NCBI GenBank assembly: GCA_963725415.1
Contig: CAVRZY010000313.1
Location: 1 to 9,001, forward strand
Source: CAVRZY01 sp963725415
GTDB taxonomy: Bacteria; Acidobacteriota; Terriglobia; Bryobacterales; Bryobacteraceae
Direction of reading: 5' to 3'
Length of the DNA: 9,001 nt
Below, piece by piece: positions 1-6,306 of the stretch; positions within the stretch are counted from its first letter, which is position 1; the number at the start of each line of letters is the position of its first letter. A program made the translations under genes and the position numbers. Under the pieces are notes generated by a model. That model worked only from the letters and a program-made list of their open reading frames with translations. It had not been told where the DNA came from and searched no databases.

Positions 1-2
1 AC

Positions 3-317
3 CACATACGTGACCACTCGGAAGATCGGAAAGGGGCCGCGGTTCGCTCGCTAATGCCGCTCGGCGAGCTGACCACCACGCTGAAGTTCCATCCGGTCAG
101 AAAGGAAGTTGTCTTTCACCAGGCCAAGACCGTGGCCAACATCGACGAAGACAAGGCCTGCCGCACCAAGCTGGCCGCCGAGGTCAAGGATATCCACAAG
201 CTGATGGGCGAATGGGACCGCTGGGGCTGGCACCGCGTGACTTTCTACGGCGACCTCAAGCAACCGCTGGAAACCATCAGCGCCCTGCTGGGATTCACTA
301 TGGTGGTGGAAGGCTAG
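3..317 (+). CDS. C-terminal part of a sugar isomerase-like protein (fucose/arabinose isomerase type), partial
   Basis: The frame is open from the left edge to a TAG at 315-317, giving 104 residues of a protein whose start lies outside the window. The ATG at 54 is probably internal, because the preceding 17 codons read on without interruption. The tail holds 'KACRTKLAAEV', then 'WGWHRVTFYGDL' and 'LLGFTMVVEG'. A WGWHRV-FYGD segment close to the C-terminus resembles proteins annotated as L-fucose/L-arabinose isomerase-related; those enzymes interconvert aldoses and ketoses in the cytoplasm. This resemblance is from memory and rests on a short piece, so the family call is tentative, while the coding call is firm. 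It is the only plus-strand gene and converges on the decarboxylase gene. A hairpin terminator follows 3 nt after the stop. Confidence 0.6.
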   Translation, partial: HIRDHSEDRKGAAVRSLMPLGELTTTLKFHPVRKEVVFHQAKTVANIDEDKACRTKLAAEVKDIHKLMGEWDRWGWHRVTFYGDLKQPLETISALLGFTMVVEG

Positions 318-320
318 TGG

Positions 321-345
321 GGCAGGCGGTTTCGCCTGCCATTTT
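321..345 (+). terminator. Rho-independent terminator after the isomerase-like gene
   Basis: A perfect 8-bp GC-rich stem (321-328 with 333-340) closes a four-base loop (gttt) and is followed by TTTT at 342-345. It begins 3 nt after the stop codon of the plus-strand gene. The opposite strand lacks a T-run after the stem, so it should mainly serve the plus-strand transcript, although the stem lies between two convergent genes. Confidence 0.75.
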
Positions 346-358
346 CACTGTCTCGCAC

Positions 359-1789
359 CTAGGCTGCTGGAAGGCTGAGGCGGGCCTCGCTCAAGACCTC
401 CACCAACGCATCCAGGTGCTGCGGCTGGGTGCGGTAATTGGTGATGCAGGCCCGCAGCACTGGGATGGACTGGCGCAGGCGCGCGGTCGAGATCCAGGCT
501 TTCCCCGAGCGCACCACCTCCTGGGCGATGGCCTCCAGATACGAGCCCAACCTGCCATTGGGGTGCGTTCCGTCAATGAAGCAAACCACCGGCAGGGGCG
601 TCGAGTTGACGATCTGCCAGCCCGACGCGGCCAGCTTCTGGCGCAGCAGGTCGCCCATGGCGGTCTGGTGCTCGATGGCCTCGGCGTATCCGCTCCAGCC
701 GGCCACCAGCAGGGACAGAAAGACTTTCAGACCGATGAACCGCCGCGACCATTCGAGCGAGCGGGTGTAAAGATCGACGACATCCAGGCCCGCGGCCTCA
801 CGGGGCATGTAATCGGTGGCGATGCCGAAGGTGCTGCGGAGGATGGTGGGGTGGCGGGTGAGGTACAAACCCGCGCCCATGGGGACCGACAGCCACTTGT
901 GGGCGTCGAAGGTGATCGAGTCCGCCATCTCGATGCCGTCCAGCAGGCCGCGCAGCTTAGGCGAGAGCACCGCCGCGCCTCCCCAGGCCGCGTCCACGTG
1001 CAGCCATAGCTTCTCCTCCGAGGCAAGCTGGGCCATGCGAGCGATGGGGTCCACGACGCCCGCGCTGGTGGTTCCGGCCGTGGCCACAATCATGAACGGC
1101 CGGCGGCCTTGGCACCGGTCCCGATGAATGCCGCTCGCCAGGGCGGTCATATCCATCCGCAGCCGCTCGTCGGCCGGTATTTCGTGAACCGCCTCGGTCC
1201 CTAAACCCGTCAAGCGGGCCGCCTTCAAAAAGGAATGATGGCACTCTGAGGACACGTAGAACACCGGCTCGATGGCCAGCGCCCGCAAACCCCTCCACAG
1301 GAATTCCGGGAAGGCCTCTGCCAGCGCCGTCAGCAGAGCGGTGTGATTGGCTTCGGCGCCGCCGCTGGCGAAGACGCCGTCGGTGAGCGCGGGATCGTAG
1401 CCGAAGCGGGCACCGAAGGCCCGGATCAGGTGTAGCTCCACCTCCACGGCGAAGGGGCTGTGACTCCAGGCCGCAAGCTGCGGGTTGAAGGCCGCTGCCA
1501 GAGTGTCTGCCGCAATTCCCATGGTGGTGGGCGCGGGATTGAACAGCCCGAAATATTGGGGGTGCGGAGTGTGCGTCTGGTACCGGGTGAGGCCCTCGAG
1601 CACAAACTCCAGAGCCTGCTGCGGCGCCAGCGGGCGGCTGAAGTCCACCCCGCCCAACAGCGCACGCACCTTTTCCGGATCCAGTTCGGGGGTCACACGT
1701 CCCGCCTCGACCTGTTCCAGGTAGGTCTCCAGGCCCTGGATGAGCTGCCGCCATAAATCCAGGCGCGTTGACTTTTCGACCAGCAACAT
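359..1789 (-). CDS. Group II pyridoxal-phosphate-dependent amino-acid decarboxylase (aromatic-L-amino-acid/tyrosine decarboxylase-like)
   Basis: This 476-aa protein has the full length of the group II PLP decarboxylase family (aromatic-amino-acid, tyrosine and diaminobutyrate decarboxylases), which turn an L-amino acid into its amine and CO2. Visible motifs in order: 'NPAPTTMGIAADTL' (84-97); 'GVFASGGAEANHTAL' (138-152); 'SECHHSFLKAA' with His184 in the position that stacks on the PLP ring; 'ATAGTTSAGVVDP' (236-248); 'HVDAAWGG' with Asp266 for the pyridine nitrogen; and 'DAHKWL' with the Schiff-base Lys298. All key residues are present, so the enzyme should be active; the substrate cannot be read from the sequence. 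It lacks a signal peptide and is presumably cytosolic. The ATG lies 11 nt after the stop of the membrane-protein gene upstream, with no clear Shine-Dalgarno, which suggests co-transcription. It ends 13 bp from the convergent terminator. Confidence 0.9.
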   Translation of the reverse strand: MLLVEKSTRLDLWRQLIQGLETYLEQVEAGRVTPELDPEKVRALLGGVDFSRPLAPQQALEFVLEGLTRYQTHTPHPQYFGLFNPAPTTMGIAADTLAAAFNPQLAAWSHSPFAVEVELHLIRAFGARFGYDPALTDGVFASGGAEANHTALLTALAEAFPEFLWRGLRALAIEPVFYVSSECHHSFLKAARLTGLGTEAVHEIPADERLRMDMTALASGIHRDRCQGRRPFMIVATAGTTSAGVVDPIARMAQLASEEKLWLHVDAAWGGAAVLSPKLRGLLDGIEMADSITFDAHKWLSVPMGAGLYLTRHPTILRSTFGIATDYMPREAAGLDVVDLYTRSLEWSRRFIGLKVFLSLLVAGWSGYAEAIEHQTAMGDLLRQKLAASGWQIVNSTPLPVVCFIDGTHPNGRLGSYLEAIAQEVVRSGKAWISTARLRQSIPVLRACITNYRTQPQHLDALVEVLSEARLSLPAA

Positions 1790-1800
1790 GTGTAGAGAGC

Positions 1801-2373
1801 CTATCGAAAGATTAGCACTAAGGCGCCCAGGACTCCGCCAACAAAGGCTGACAACATGCCCCGGCGAAGCAGGGCATACTTACGCGTGGTAATGGCGGCC
1901 AAGGTGAACACGTTGGTGGCTAGTTCCTCGGCCATCTCTTCCATCGACTTGGCGCAGAGCTGCCGCCAAAAATCAGGCTGCGCGCCGTGCTGGAGAACGC
2001 TCTCCCAGTAAACGAAGCCCGCAGCCGGCGTCTTCTTGAGTCTGGGGATGACGCACAGAATGCAGAAATACACCCCCAGGATGAGGCACAGGAAGGCCGC
2101 CACCGAAGCCAGGGTCTCCCAACGGTACCAATGCACCCCGAGGCCCGCCGCAAATGCTTCATGCACCTTGGTCTGGTACAAGGCGCCGATCAAGCTGCTG
2201 GCCACCACCAGAGTGGTAGTAGCCCTCGAATCAGCGGAACCTACGTAGTGATCCATGTACTTGTGAACTTCCCAAAGGAATTTGAGCCGTTCCTCGGAAG
2301 CCTTGTCCGCTTCCCATGGCTTGGCGAGCCGCGAACCCGTAGCGCCCTGCTTCTCGATCCCGTTATCTTCCAC
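1801..2373 (-). CDS. Pycsar effector-like (PycTM/DUF5706) integral membrane protein
   Basis: The 190-aa protein has a hydrophilic N-terminus, a helix with 'HKYMDHYVGSADSRATTTLVV' features around residues 37-57, and three predicted membrane segments (about 50-67, 86-110 and 172-189). A proline-ending TM2 ('CILCVIPRL'), a charged middle with an 'EEMAEELATNVFTLAAI' type helix (145-161), and a final 'TRKYALLRRG' leading into the last membrane helix complete it. An aD-x-(K/R)A motif before TM1, P at the end of TM2, and a K-Y before TM3 are the layout I know for the PycTM family (PF18967, formerly DUF5706). Known members are effectors of Pycsar anti-phage defence: cyclic UMP/CMP made by a PycC cyclase triggers them to damage the membrane. 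No cyclase is visible in the window, so a defence role here is inferred. The start is a GTG with a good Shine-Dalgarno. The decarboxylase follows 11 nt downstream. Confidence in a membrane protein is high; in the family, moderate. Confidence 0.75.
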   Translation of the reverse strand: MEDNGIEKQGATGSRLAKPWEADKASEERLKFLWEVHKYMDHYVGSADSRATTTLVVASSLIGALYQTKVHEAFAAGLGVHWYRWETLASVAAFLCLILGVYFCILCVIPRLKKTPAAGFVYWESVLQHGAQPDFWRQLCAKSMEEMAEELATNVFTLAAITTRKYALLRRGMLSAFVGGVLGALVLIFR

Positions 2374-2574
2374 AGAGATGCTCCCAATCTTTAGTCTGGC
2401 TGAGTATGTGTAACCCTGGCCTGCGTTTCGAAAAGCCTATCATACCTGTTCGGCGGCTGGGCTGATGCTCAGCGCGTCAGGTGACTGAACTCCGACAGCG
2501 CCGCCTGGTCGCGGTAGGCTTGGCCGCGGGGCTCGATGGACAACACCTGCACCGTACGCTGGTCAAGGCTGGTG
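2374..2574. other. 201-bp spacer between the methyltransferase and the PycTM-like gene
   Basis: Apart from the coding-like remnant and the Shine-Dalgarno listed separately, it holds a small hairpin at 2461-2473 (5-bp stem gctga/tcagc, 3-nt loop, no T-run) and a minus-strand TATGAT (2439-2444) that could be a -10 element for the PycTM-like/decarboxylase unit. No matching TTGACA-like -35 is found 16-18 nt upstream, so a promoter here is likely from context but not located with confidence. Confidence 0.35.
2381..2385 (-). promoter_or_regulatory. Shine-Dalgarno (GGGAG) that fixes a GTG start for the PycTM-like gene
   Basis: On the minus strand GGGAG sits 7 nt before the GTG at 2371-2373. No in-frame ATG lies between, so this site supports the GTG as the true start. 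Confidence 0.6.
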
Positions 2575-2577
2575 TTA
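2469..2577 (-). pseudogene. Coding-like remnant or short orphan reading frame upstream of the PycTM-like gene
   Basis: Minus-strand codons running from the methyltransferase stop region to a TGA at 2469-2471 read as about 35 residues including 'QRTVQVLSIEPRGQAYRD' and ending 'SEFSHLTR'. About 88% of their third positions are G or C by my count, against roughly two thirds in the antisense frame, which is what a real coding frame looks like in this genome. There is no ATG; a GTG in 'QRTVQV' could start a peptide of about 24 residues. I do not recognise it. It could be the 3' remnant of a deleted gene, for example a former neighbour of the membrane protein, or chance. The longer version of this frame that overlaps the methyltransferase (up to 2693) is a shadow there. 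Confidence 0.25.
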
Positions 2578-3975
2578 TCCCAGCTTGCGGGCGAGGACGG
2601 CGTAGTCGAGGCTACCGAAGAAGGCGGCGCGGAAGTCCTCCGGGAGGGAGGCCAAGGAGGGTATCGACTCAAGGGCTGGAGAGAGGCGTTCAACCTGGAC
2701 CTGCCCGAAGCCGGATTCCTCCAGGTAGAAGACCAGCAACTGAGGCGGGATGGGCCGCTCGTGGGTGGGGTCGATGTAAAAGTGGGTGGCGAAGATGGCC
2801 AGCGATTCCGGGTTGGGCGTCTCGATCACCAGCAGGCCGCCGCGGGATAGCTTGGCGGAGGCGAGCCGGACCAGTTCCGGAAGGCGGGCAGGCGGCAGGT
2901 GCTCGATGAGCTGGGCACAGAAGATGCCGTCCAGCGCGTAGTCAGCGAGGCCGGCGAGGTAGGCGAAGAGGTCGGCGGTTTCGGCCTCGAGTCCCTTGTG
3001 GCGGCACAGGGCCACGGATTCCTGGTCGAGGTCGATGCCGCGAGCCGGGACGCCGGCGCTCTGGAGGAGCTCAAGGAACTCGCCGCGTCCGCAACCCAGA
3101 TCCAGCACGTTCTGACAGCCCTGGAAGTGCGGGACGTAGAGCCGCTGCTTCTCACGCACGTACTCTTCGGTGCCGCGGAAGCGATCGGCGAAGCGCAGCC
3201 AGTCGATGGCAGGCAGGGAGAGCGCGGCAGGCGCGGCCGCGGCGGGCGGGAGAGGTTGGATGGAGGCGGCGCGCTGGCGGACCACGCGCAGCTCGGTATG
3301 GATGAGCCGCTCGTAGTCGAGGCGGATCTTCTCCAGGTCGGCCCACAGCCGCTTCTGGATCTCCAGAGCGAATCGCTCCAGGGCCACGTTGAAGTCGGAG
3401 TGCTGGGTCTTCATCAGGTCGCGGAAGTTGGCTTCCATGAGCGTGACCCGATGCTGAAAGGCGGCCTGGAGGTCGGCCACGCTGCGCAGGAACTGGACCT
3501 CGTTGGTGGCCAGTTTGCGCTCCCAATCGACGCGCCACTCGGCCCAGTGGGAGCGCACGTCCTTCAACTCCTCGGTCTCACGCTTCAGCTCGGCGACGCG
3601 GCCGCTCAGCTCGACGGCCAGCGCGCTGAGGGCGCGGTTGTTCTCGTTGAGGGCTTCCAGGATGGCCTCAATGGAGGCCATCACGCCGCGATTGAACTCG
3701 ACCTGTTCGCGGACGTGCCAGTCGAGCGAGCGGGCCACCAGGCGTTTGAGGGATTGGATGAGGTTGTTGAGGAGGCCGGGCGGTCGGGGATTGACGCTGC
3801 CGATGGAGGCGACCTTGACCTCGGCGGTGTCGCGGGCGTGGAGGATGGGCAGGAGATCGGGCAGGGGGATGTTGGCGGCAGCCGCGCCGCCGGGATGGCG
3901 CGCGCGGACGCGCTCGCGAATCTCGCTGATGATGGCGCCGAGCTCCTCGGTCTTCAGGTCGGATTCATCGGCCAC
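2575..3975 (-). CDS. SAM-dependent methyltransferase with long N-terminal coiled-coil region (WbdD/O-antigen methyltransferase-like)
   Basis: This 466-aa protein has two parts. Residues about 90-235 are long amphipathic helix rich in E, K, R, L and A, probably coiled coil; a Pro/Ala linker follows (240-255). Residues 256-466 are a class I methyltransferase: 'NVLDLGCGRGEFLELL' (motif I, 289-304), 'GIDLD' with the acidic ribose-binding Asp (313-317), 'AQLIEHLPP' (354-362), 'LLVIETPNPES' (381-391) and 'DPTHERPIPP' (402-411). The lead-in 'FRGTEEYVREKQRLYVPHF' is typical of bacterial methyltransferases found in O-antigen and other surface-polysaccharide loci, where WbdD-type enzymes cap glycans and set chain length. 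The target is not visible here. The GTG start overlaps the end of queF by 11 nt and has TGGAG at 3984-3988, 8 nt upstream. It ends naturally with 'DYAVLARKLG'. It is the last gene of a three-gene operon with queF and the TIGR00300 gene. Confidence 0.85.
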   Translation of the reverse strand: MADESDLKTEELGAIISEIRERVRARHPGGAAAANIPLPDLLPILHARDTAEVKVASIGSVNPRPPGLLNNLIQSLKRLVARSLDWHVREQVEFNRGVMASIEAILEALNENNRALSALAVELSGRVAELKRETEELKDVRSHWAEWRVDWERKLATNEVQFLRSVADLQAAFQHRVTLMEANFRDLMKTQHSDFNVALERFALEIQKRLWADLEKIRLDYERLIHTELRVVRQRAASIQPLPPAAAAPAALSLPAIDWLRFADRFRGTEEYVREKQRLYVPHFQGCQNVLDLGCGRGEFLELLQSAGVPARGIDLDQESVALCRHKGLEAETADLFAYLAGLADYALDGIFCAQLIEHLPPARLPELVRLASAKLSRGGLLVIETPNPESLAIFATHFYIDPTHERPIPPQLLVFYLEESGFGQVQVERLSPALESIPSLASLPEDFRAAFFGSLDYAVLARKLG

Positions 3976-4363
3976 GTTTCTTGCTCCAGCTTGCAGTCAC
4001 CTTGGCATGAATGCCGCCTCGCGGCGTGAAGTCGCCCATCACCGTGACAGAGAGCGGCTTGACGGCGGCCACGATGTCGCGCAAGAAACGGTTCACCACG
4101 TTCTCATAGAAGATGCCGAGATTGCGGTAGGCCAGGGCGTACATCTTGAGCGACTTGAGTTCCAGGCAGAGCTTGTCGGGGACGTACCAGATGGTGACGG
4201 CGCCGAAATCGGGCAGCCCCGTCTTGGGGCAGACGGAGGTGAACTCGGGGATGACGATTTCGATCTCGTAGCGGCGAAACTGATTGGGCCAGGTTTCGAT
4301 CTGCGGCAAGGGGGCGTCCATGCCGGAGCGGGCGTGTTGTTCGGTGTAGGCTTGCTTCTTCAT
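3965..4363 (-). CDS. queF: NADPH-dependent 7-cyano-7-deazaguanine (preQ0) reductase QueF
   Basis: QueF reduces the nitrile of preQ0 to the amine preQ1 with NADPH in the queuosine tRNA-modification pathway (EC 1.7.1.13), in the cytosol. This 132-aa protein is the short unimodular type. It has 'FTSVCPKTGLPDFGAV' with nucleophile Cys45 and Asp52, the signature 'LELKSLKMYALAYRN' (67-81), and 'GIFYENVVNRF' with Glu87 that binds the deazaguanine. The spacing Cys45-Asp52-Glu87 equals that of Cys55-Asp62-Glu97 in the Bacillus subtilis enzyme. The residue before the Glu is Tyr where B. subtilis has His. It ends 'GDFTPRGGIHAKVTASW', as the family does. Its ATG overlaps the TGA of the upstream gene (ATGA at 4360-4363), so translation is probably coupled. 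The enzymes that make preQ0 (QueC, QueD, QueE) and the transglycosylase are not in this window. Confidence 0.95.
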   Translation of the reverse strand: MKKQAYTEQHARSGMDAPLPQIETWPNQFRRYEIEIVIPEFTSVCPKTGLPDFGAVTIWYVPDKLCLELKSLKMYALAYRNLGIFYENVVNRFLRDIVAAVKPLSVTVMGDFTPRGGIHAKVTASWSKKRGR

Positions 4364-5595
4364 TGTTGAACCAGAGTCTTAGCCAGGTTAGTCAGGAACA
4401 GGCCGACGTCGGTGACCACGCCGACGGCCTGGCCGGTGCCGCGATCGCTGACCTTGGTGACCACGGCGGGGTTGATATCGACGCAGACGATCTTGACGCA
4501 GCTTGGGAGCATGTTGCCGACGGCGATGGAATGCAACATGGAGCCGAGGCAGAGCACCAGGCCGGCGTCCTTGAGCTGGCGGGCATAGGCGTCCTGGGCC
4601 TGGTTCATGTCGGTGATGGTCTCGGGCAGGGGACCGTCATCGCGGAGGCTGCCGGCGAGAACAAAGGGGACATTGACGCGGATGCACTCGAAAAGGATAC
4701 CGCTGCGGAGGCGTCCGCTGGAGACGGCGCCGCGGATATCGCCACAGCGGAAGATGGCGTTGATGGCGCGCATGTGGTTGCGGTGGCCGTGTTCTTCGAG
4801 GCGGCCGTCGGAGAGGCGCACGCCGAGGGAGGTTCCGAACAGGGCGGCCTCGACGTCGTGAACGCCCAAAGCGTTGCCGCTCAAGAGGCCCTGCACGAAG
4901 CCGTGGCGGATAAGGGTGGCCAGTCCCTCGGCGCCGCCGGTGTGGACGACCACGGGACCGGCAACCACCAGGACCTTCTTGCCGGCGGCGAGGGTGTGGC
5001 GGATGAGTGCGGCGGTCTGGCGGACGGCGGTATCGACCTGGCGCTCGGAGGAGACGCCGTTGCTCATAAAGGCGAAGGCCAGGCGGTCGCGCTCCTTGGC
5101 TTCGGGGAGGACGCGGATGCCGCGCAGGCCGACCACCACCCGGTCGCCGGCGCGGATATCGCGGAGGCGGCGGCAGCGGGGGCGGCCCTCCTCGATCACG
5201 ATGAGGGCGTCCATGCGCTGGTCCTCGGCTTCCACCCATTGCTGCTGATGCCGGACCAAGGTGCGGTGGTTGGTGGTGGAGTAAAAGTCGTCGGGGGCGC
5301 AGTGATCGCGTTCGACGACTGCCAGCGTGGCGTCGGCGGAATCGGCCGGGGTGCAACCCAGGCCGTGCAGGTGGCTGAGGATGCTCTGGATCGATTCGCG
5401 GCTGGAGGCCTCGACCCTGAGGCGCAGGTAGGAAGGCTCGCTGTTGGTCTTGCCGATGCGGAACTGCTCGACCTCGAAGTGGCCGCTGTATTGGACCACC
5501 GTGTCGAAGATCTGCTCCATGATGTGGGAGTCGATGAGGTGGCCTTCGGTTTCGACCACTTCCTGAAACGCGGGGGCGGTAGAGTCGGGGTTCAT
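4360..5595 (-). CDS. TIGR00300 family protein (LOR/SDH conserved region), ornithine cyclodeaminase-like
   Basis: The N-terminus 'ETEGHLIDSHIMEQIFDTVV' matches the LOR/SDH bifunctional enzyme conserved region (PF04455), ending near 'HLHGLGC' (75-81). It continues with 'FYSTTNHRTLVR' (104-115), 'GPVVVHTGGAEGLA' (213-226), 'GNALGVHDVEAALFGTSLGV' (240-259), 'GHRNHMRAINAI' (270-281), 'FVLAGSLRDDGPLPETITD' (311-329) and 'MLHSIAVGNMLPS' with 'VDINPAVVTKVSDRGTGQ' (353-389), all family hallmarks. At 411 aa it has the usual length of stand-alone members. Related proteins are the archaeal ornithine cyclodeaminase of Methanococcus and the C-terminal domain of cyanobacterial ArgZ/AgrE, which convert ornithine to proline and ammonia with NAD+. 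The N-terminal arginine dihydrolase domain of ArgZ is absent. Ornithine-to-proline activity is thus the best guess. It opens an operon with queF (ATGA overlap). No Shine-Dalgarno is clear; a palindrome lies 7 nt upstream of the ATG. Confidence 0.9.
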   Translation of the reverse strand: MNPDSTAPAFQEVVETEGHLIDSHIMEQIFDTVVQYSGHFEVEQFRIGKTNSEPSYLRLRVEASSRESIQSILSHLHGLGCTPADSADATLAVVERDHCAPDDFYSTTNHRTLVRHQQQWVEAEDQRMDALIVIEEGRPRCRRLRDIRAGDRVVVGLRGIRVLPEAKERDRLAFAFMSNGVSSERQVDTAVRQTAALIRHTLAAGKKVLVVAGPVVVHTGGAEGLATLIRHGFVQGLLSGNALGVHDVEAALFGTSLGVRLSDGRLEEHGHRNHMRAINAIFRCGDIRGAVSSGRLRSGILFECIRVNVPFVLAGSLRDDGPLPETITDMNQAQDAYARQLKDAGLVLCLGSMLHSIAVGNMLPSCVKIVCVDINPAVVTKVSDRGTGQAVGVVTDVGLFLTNLAKTLVQQ

Positions 5596-5602
5596 GGTTG
5601 GT

Positions 5603-5614
5603 ACTGTATACAGT
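5603..5614. promoter_or_regulatory. Perfect 12-bp palindrome (actgtatacagt), possible operator
   Basis: ACTGTATACAGT is its own reverse complement and lies 7 nt before the ATG of the TIGR00300 gene, at the head of the three-gene operon. It includes a minus-strand TATACA that could serve as a -10 element. Position and symmetry suit binding of a dimeric repressor, but no regulator is encoded nearby and the site does not recur in the other spacers. Confidence 0.35.
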
Positions 5615-5615
5615 C

Positions 5616-5634
5616 TAGCTTAGCTGCTAGCTGC
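5616..5634. repeat. Short tandem repeat TAGCT-TAGCTGC-TAGCTGC
   Basis: TAGCT (5616-5620) is followed by two exact copies of the heptamer TAGCTGC (5621-5634), in the 62-bp spacer between the small methyltransferase and the TIGR00300 gene. Function unknown; it may be part of a dispersed intergenic repeat. Confidence 0.5.
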
Positions 5635-5657
5635 TGGCCGCTCGCTGAGGCTCGCGG

Positions 5658-6304
5658 CTATTTGGTGGCCAGCCAGGCGAGGAAGAGGCCGTCAGGGGCG
5701 ACGTCTTCCCAGTAGGAGATGAAGCGGCTGGAGACCTGGCGGCAGTGGCGCCGAGCAGGCGTTCGAGCTGCTTGCGGCGGAACCACCGCTCCCAATCGGG
5801 GGTCTCCAGGCGGCCCCATTGCTCGGCGTTCTTGTCGATGATCACGATGCGGCCGCCGGGTTTGACGACGCGGCAGATCTCGGCGACGGCGCGCTCGATA
5901 TCGACGGCGTGCTCGAGGGATTCGGTGGCGTAGGCGGCGTCGAAGGCGGCGTCGCGGAAGGGCAGCTCGGTCATGGAGCCGGCGCAGACGCGGATGGTGG
6001 GCGGCGACGAACTTGAGCATCGGCTCGGCGAGGTCCAGGCCCCAGATTTCGGCGGCGGGGTGGCGCTCGGCGAGGATGCGGGCGAAGCGGCCCTTGCCGC
6101 AGCCGACGTCGAGGACGCGGCGGCCCGCCAGGTCGCCGAAGAATTCGAGGATGAGCTGGACGTGGTAGATGCGGGGATCGATGGTGGAGGGGAAGTGCTC
6201 CTCGTCGCGCGCGGCTTCCTCGAAGGAAGTGCGGATGCGGCGGCGCAGATCCGGCGTCAGCTCGGTCTGGCGACCTGCGCGGGAAACAGCCTCTCGAAGA
6301 ACAC
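5658..6304 (-). CDS. Class I SAM-dependent methyltransferase, broken by three frameshifts
   Basis: As written no single frame spans this gene, but the minus strand encodes a continuous small methyltransferase across three frames. The pieces in order are: 'FFERLFPAQVARP' from a GTG at 6302-6304; then 'ELTPDLRRRIRTSFEEAA' and 'VLDVGCGKGRFAR' (motif I, at 6084-6116) with 'GLDLAEPMLKFVAA'; then 'TIRVCAGSMTELPFRDAAF' and 'CRVVKPGGRIVIIDKN'; and last 'RQVSSRFISYWEDVAPDG' to a TAG at 5658-5660. The joins lie near 6263-6266 (base missing), 5997-6001 (extra base) and 5748-5752 (base missing). With these corrected the length is 648 nt, 215 aa, a usual size for the family. The substrate is unknown. The GTG lies 2 nt after the phosphofructokinase stop, so the two genes likely form one transcript. 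The conserved peptides across every break argue for sequence error rather than decay. Confidence 0.75.
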
Positions 6305-6306
6305 GT

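Noticed and set aside
212..1009. 265-aa plus-strand open frame
   Set aside because: Out of frame with the isomerase-like gene and antisense to the PLP decarboxylase; no domain signals.
957..1754. 265-aa minus-strand open frame
   Set aside because: Shifted frame inside the decarboxylase gene; low-complexity G/A/R composition.
2461..2473. Hairpin as a terminator for the three-gene operon
   Set aside because: The stem is only 5 bp and no T-run follows on the minus strand.
2899..4029. 376-aa plus-strand open frame
   Set aside because: Antisense shadow of the coiled-coil methyltransferase gene, which has clear motifs on the minus strand.
4363..5715. 450-aa plus-strand open frame rich in G, A, D, V and H
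   Set aside because: It lies antisense to the TIGR00300 gene, whose protein has full family motifs. Its composition is that of a mirror frame in GC-rich DNA and it has no recognisable domain.
5627..5974. 115-aa minus-strand frame as a complete methyltransferase
   Set aside because: It lacks the SAM-binding motif I and its last 40 residues are out of frame; it is the middle piece of the frameshifted gene 5658-6304.
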